From Flavobacteriaceae bacterium (GTDB taxonomy: Bacteria; Bacteroidota; Bacteroidia; Flavobacteriales; Flavobacteriaceae), in assembly GCA_013043685.1 (NCBI GenBank), contig JABDNT010000070.1, positions 1 to 43,066 on the forward strand: 43,066 nucleotides of DNA. Reading direction: 5' to 3'. The notes under the pieces are model-generated. The model made no database searches. It was not told the origin of the DNA and was given only the letters and a program-made list of their open reading frames with translations. Each line of letters opens with the position of its first letter. The first letter of the stretch is position 1. Below are positions 42,767-43,066 of the stretch, in pieces. The position numbers and the translations under genes were made by a program.

Positions 42767-43066
42767 CTACGAATTGGACGCCTTCAAAATTTGTGTCACC
42801 CAATGATGAGCTTCAGAAATTGAGTAAAATATCTTCATAGACTTCTAAAAGAAATTTTGTTCCAATTCTACATTTTGCTTACCGATGTCGTTTGGAGAAA
42901 CAATGGCAAGTCCTTTAAGTGTAGGATTTTTATCCAGGCAGATATAGTCATTAGGATTTACCGAATGATAATTCACCCTGTACGTGATGTAAGCAAAAGG
43001 ACGATGCCCAATATATTTTAAACCGAAAACCAAAATTGAAAACCGGTTTTGTAAGATAAGGTTATA
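42767..43066 (-). pseudogene. Tandem paralogue of the 42155 gene with an in-frame stop (N-terminus beyond window)
   Basis: The frame open at the window edge encodes YITYRVNYHSVNPNDY, LKGLAIVSPND and ELEQNFF, then meets TAG (42845-42847). The same frame continues after the stop with KSMKIFYSISEAHHWVTQIL and ends at TAG 42767-42769. This matches, residue for residue in position, the intact paralogue's FF-RKPFKVFTSMNDAKKWANYVI. So one nonsense codon interrupts an otherwise full-length gene. A truncated protein may still be made; the 5' end lies beyond 43066. Confidence 0.8.

Noticed and set aside
1-43066. tRNA, rRNA or riboswitch genes
   Set aside because: No cloverleaf with a CCA-type end, rRNA-like sequence or known riboswitch core was recognised by eye; a covariance search could still find a small one.

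Overview
The window looks like a chromosomal segment of a marine-type Flavobacteriia (Bacteroidetes). Supporting signs are two proteins with type A sorting domains of the type IX secretion system, GLPGLI, DUF2911 and HXXEE family proteins, an OmpH/Skp chaperone, lipoproteins with short Bacteroidetes-style lipoboxes, menaquinone genes, TAnnTTTG-like promoter boxes, and few Shine-Dalgarno sequences. No rRNA, tRNA, CRISPR array, IS element or complete prophage was seen.

Layout. Positions 1-4315 hold a tandem pair of M16 peptidases, a secreted tail-collar-like protein and an M61 peptidase. Positions about 4428-7846 form the most unusual region: three AT-rich genes on the minus strand (a cysteine-synthase-like enzyme, a GH32 lipoprotein and a membrane HExxH protein). 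Each lies between attC-like inverted elements, and each is bracketed by its own 10-bp complementary ends. This is the architecture of integron gene cassettes, but no integrase is visible in the window. Next to it (8033-8212) are two structured hairpin elements, one of them 139 bp long. Positions 8311-18185 are a mixed run of small NTF2-like proteins, a CPBP protease, a membrane-anchored AraC regulator, secreted proteins and an orphan phage-tube-like gene.

Positions 18310-21881 form a sugar-use cluster: ROK kinase, FucP-like transporter and GH130 lipoprotein. Positions 21926-24256 hold OmpH, a dienelactone hydrolase and a glycerophosphodiesterase. The glycerophosphodiesterase appears to have lost its lipoprotein signal through a one-base change in a T7 tract. 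Positions 24432-29193 hold a carboxypeptidase-regulatory-domain protein, an HXXEE membrane protein and a very large beta-propeller protein.

Positions 29249-37254 are an alpha-glucan operon read as glgE, maltokinase, glgB and GH31. GlgE and the branching enzyme build glucan from maltose-1-phosphate supplied by the maltokinase, and the GH31 enzyme can trim alpha-glucosides. Trehalose synthase is not present here. A LacI-type palindrome sits just before the GH31 gene.

Positions 37495-42165 hold an LRR protein, an esterase, and a menaquinone block (hotdog thioesterase, menF, menD) on the plus strand. The window ends with a small unknown gene and a tandem paralogue that carries one in-frame stop codon.
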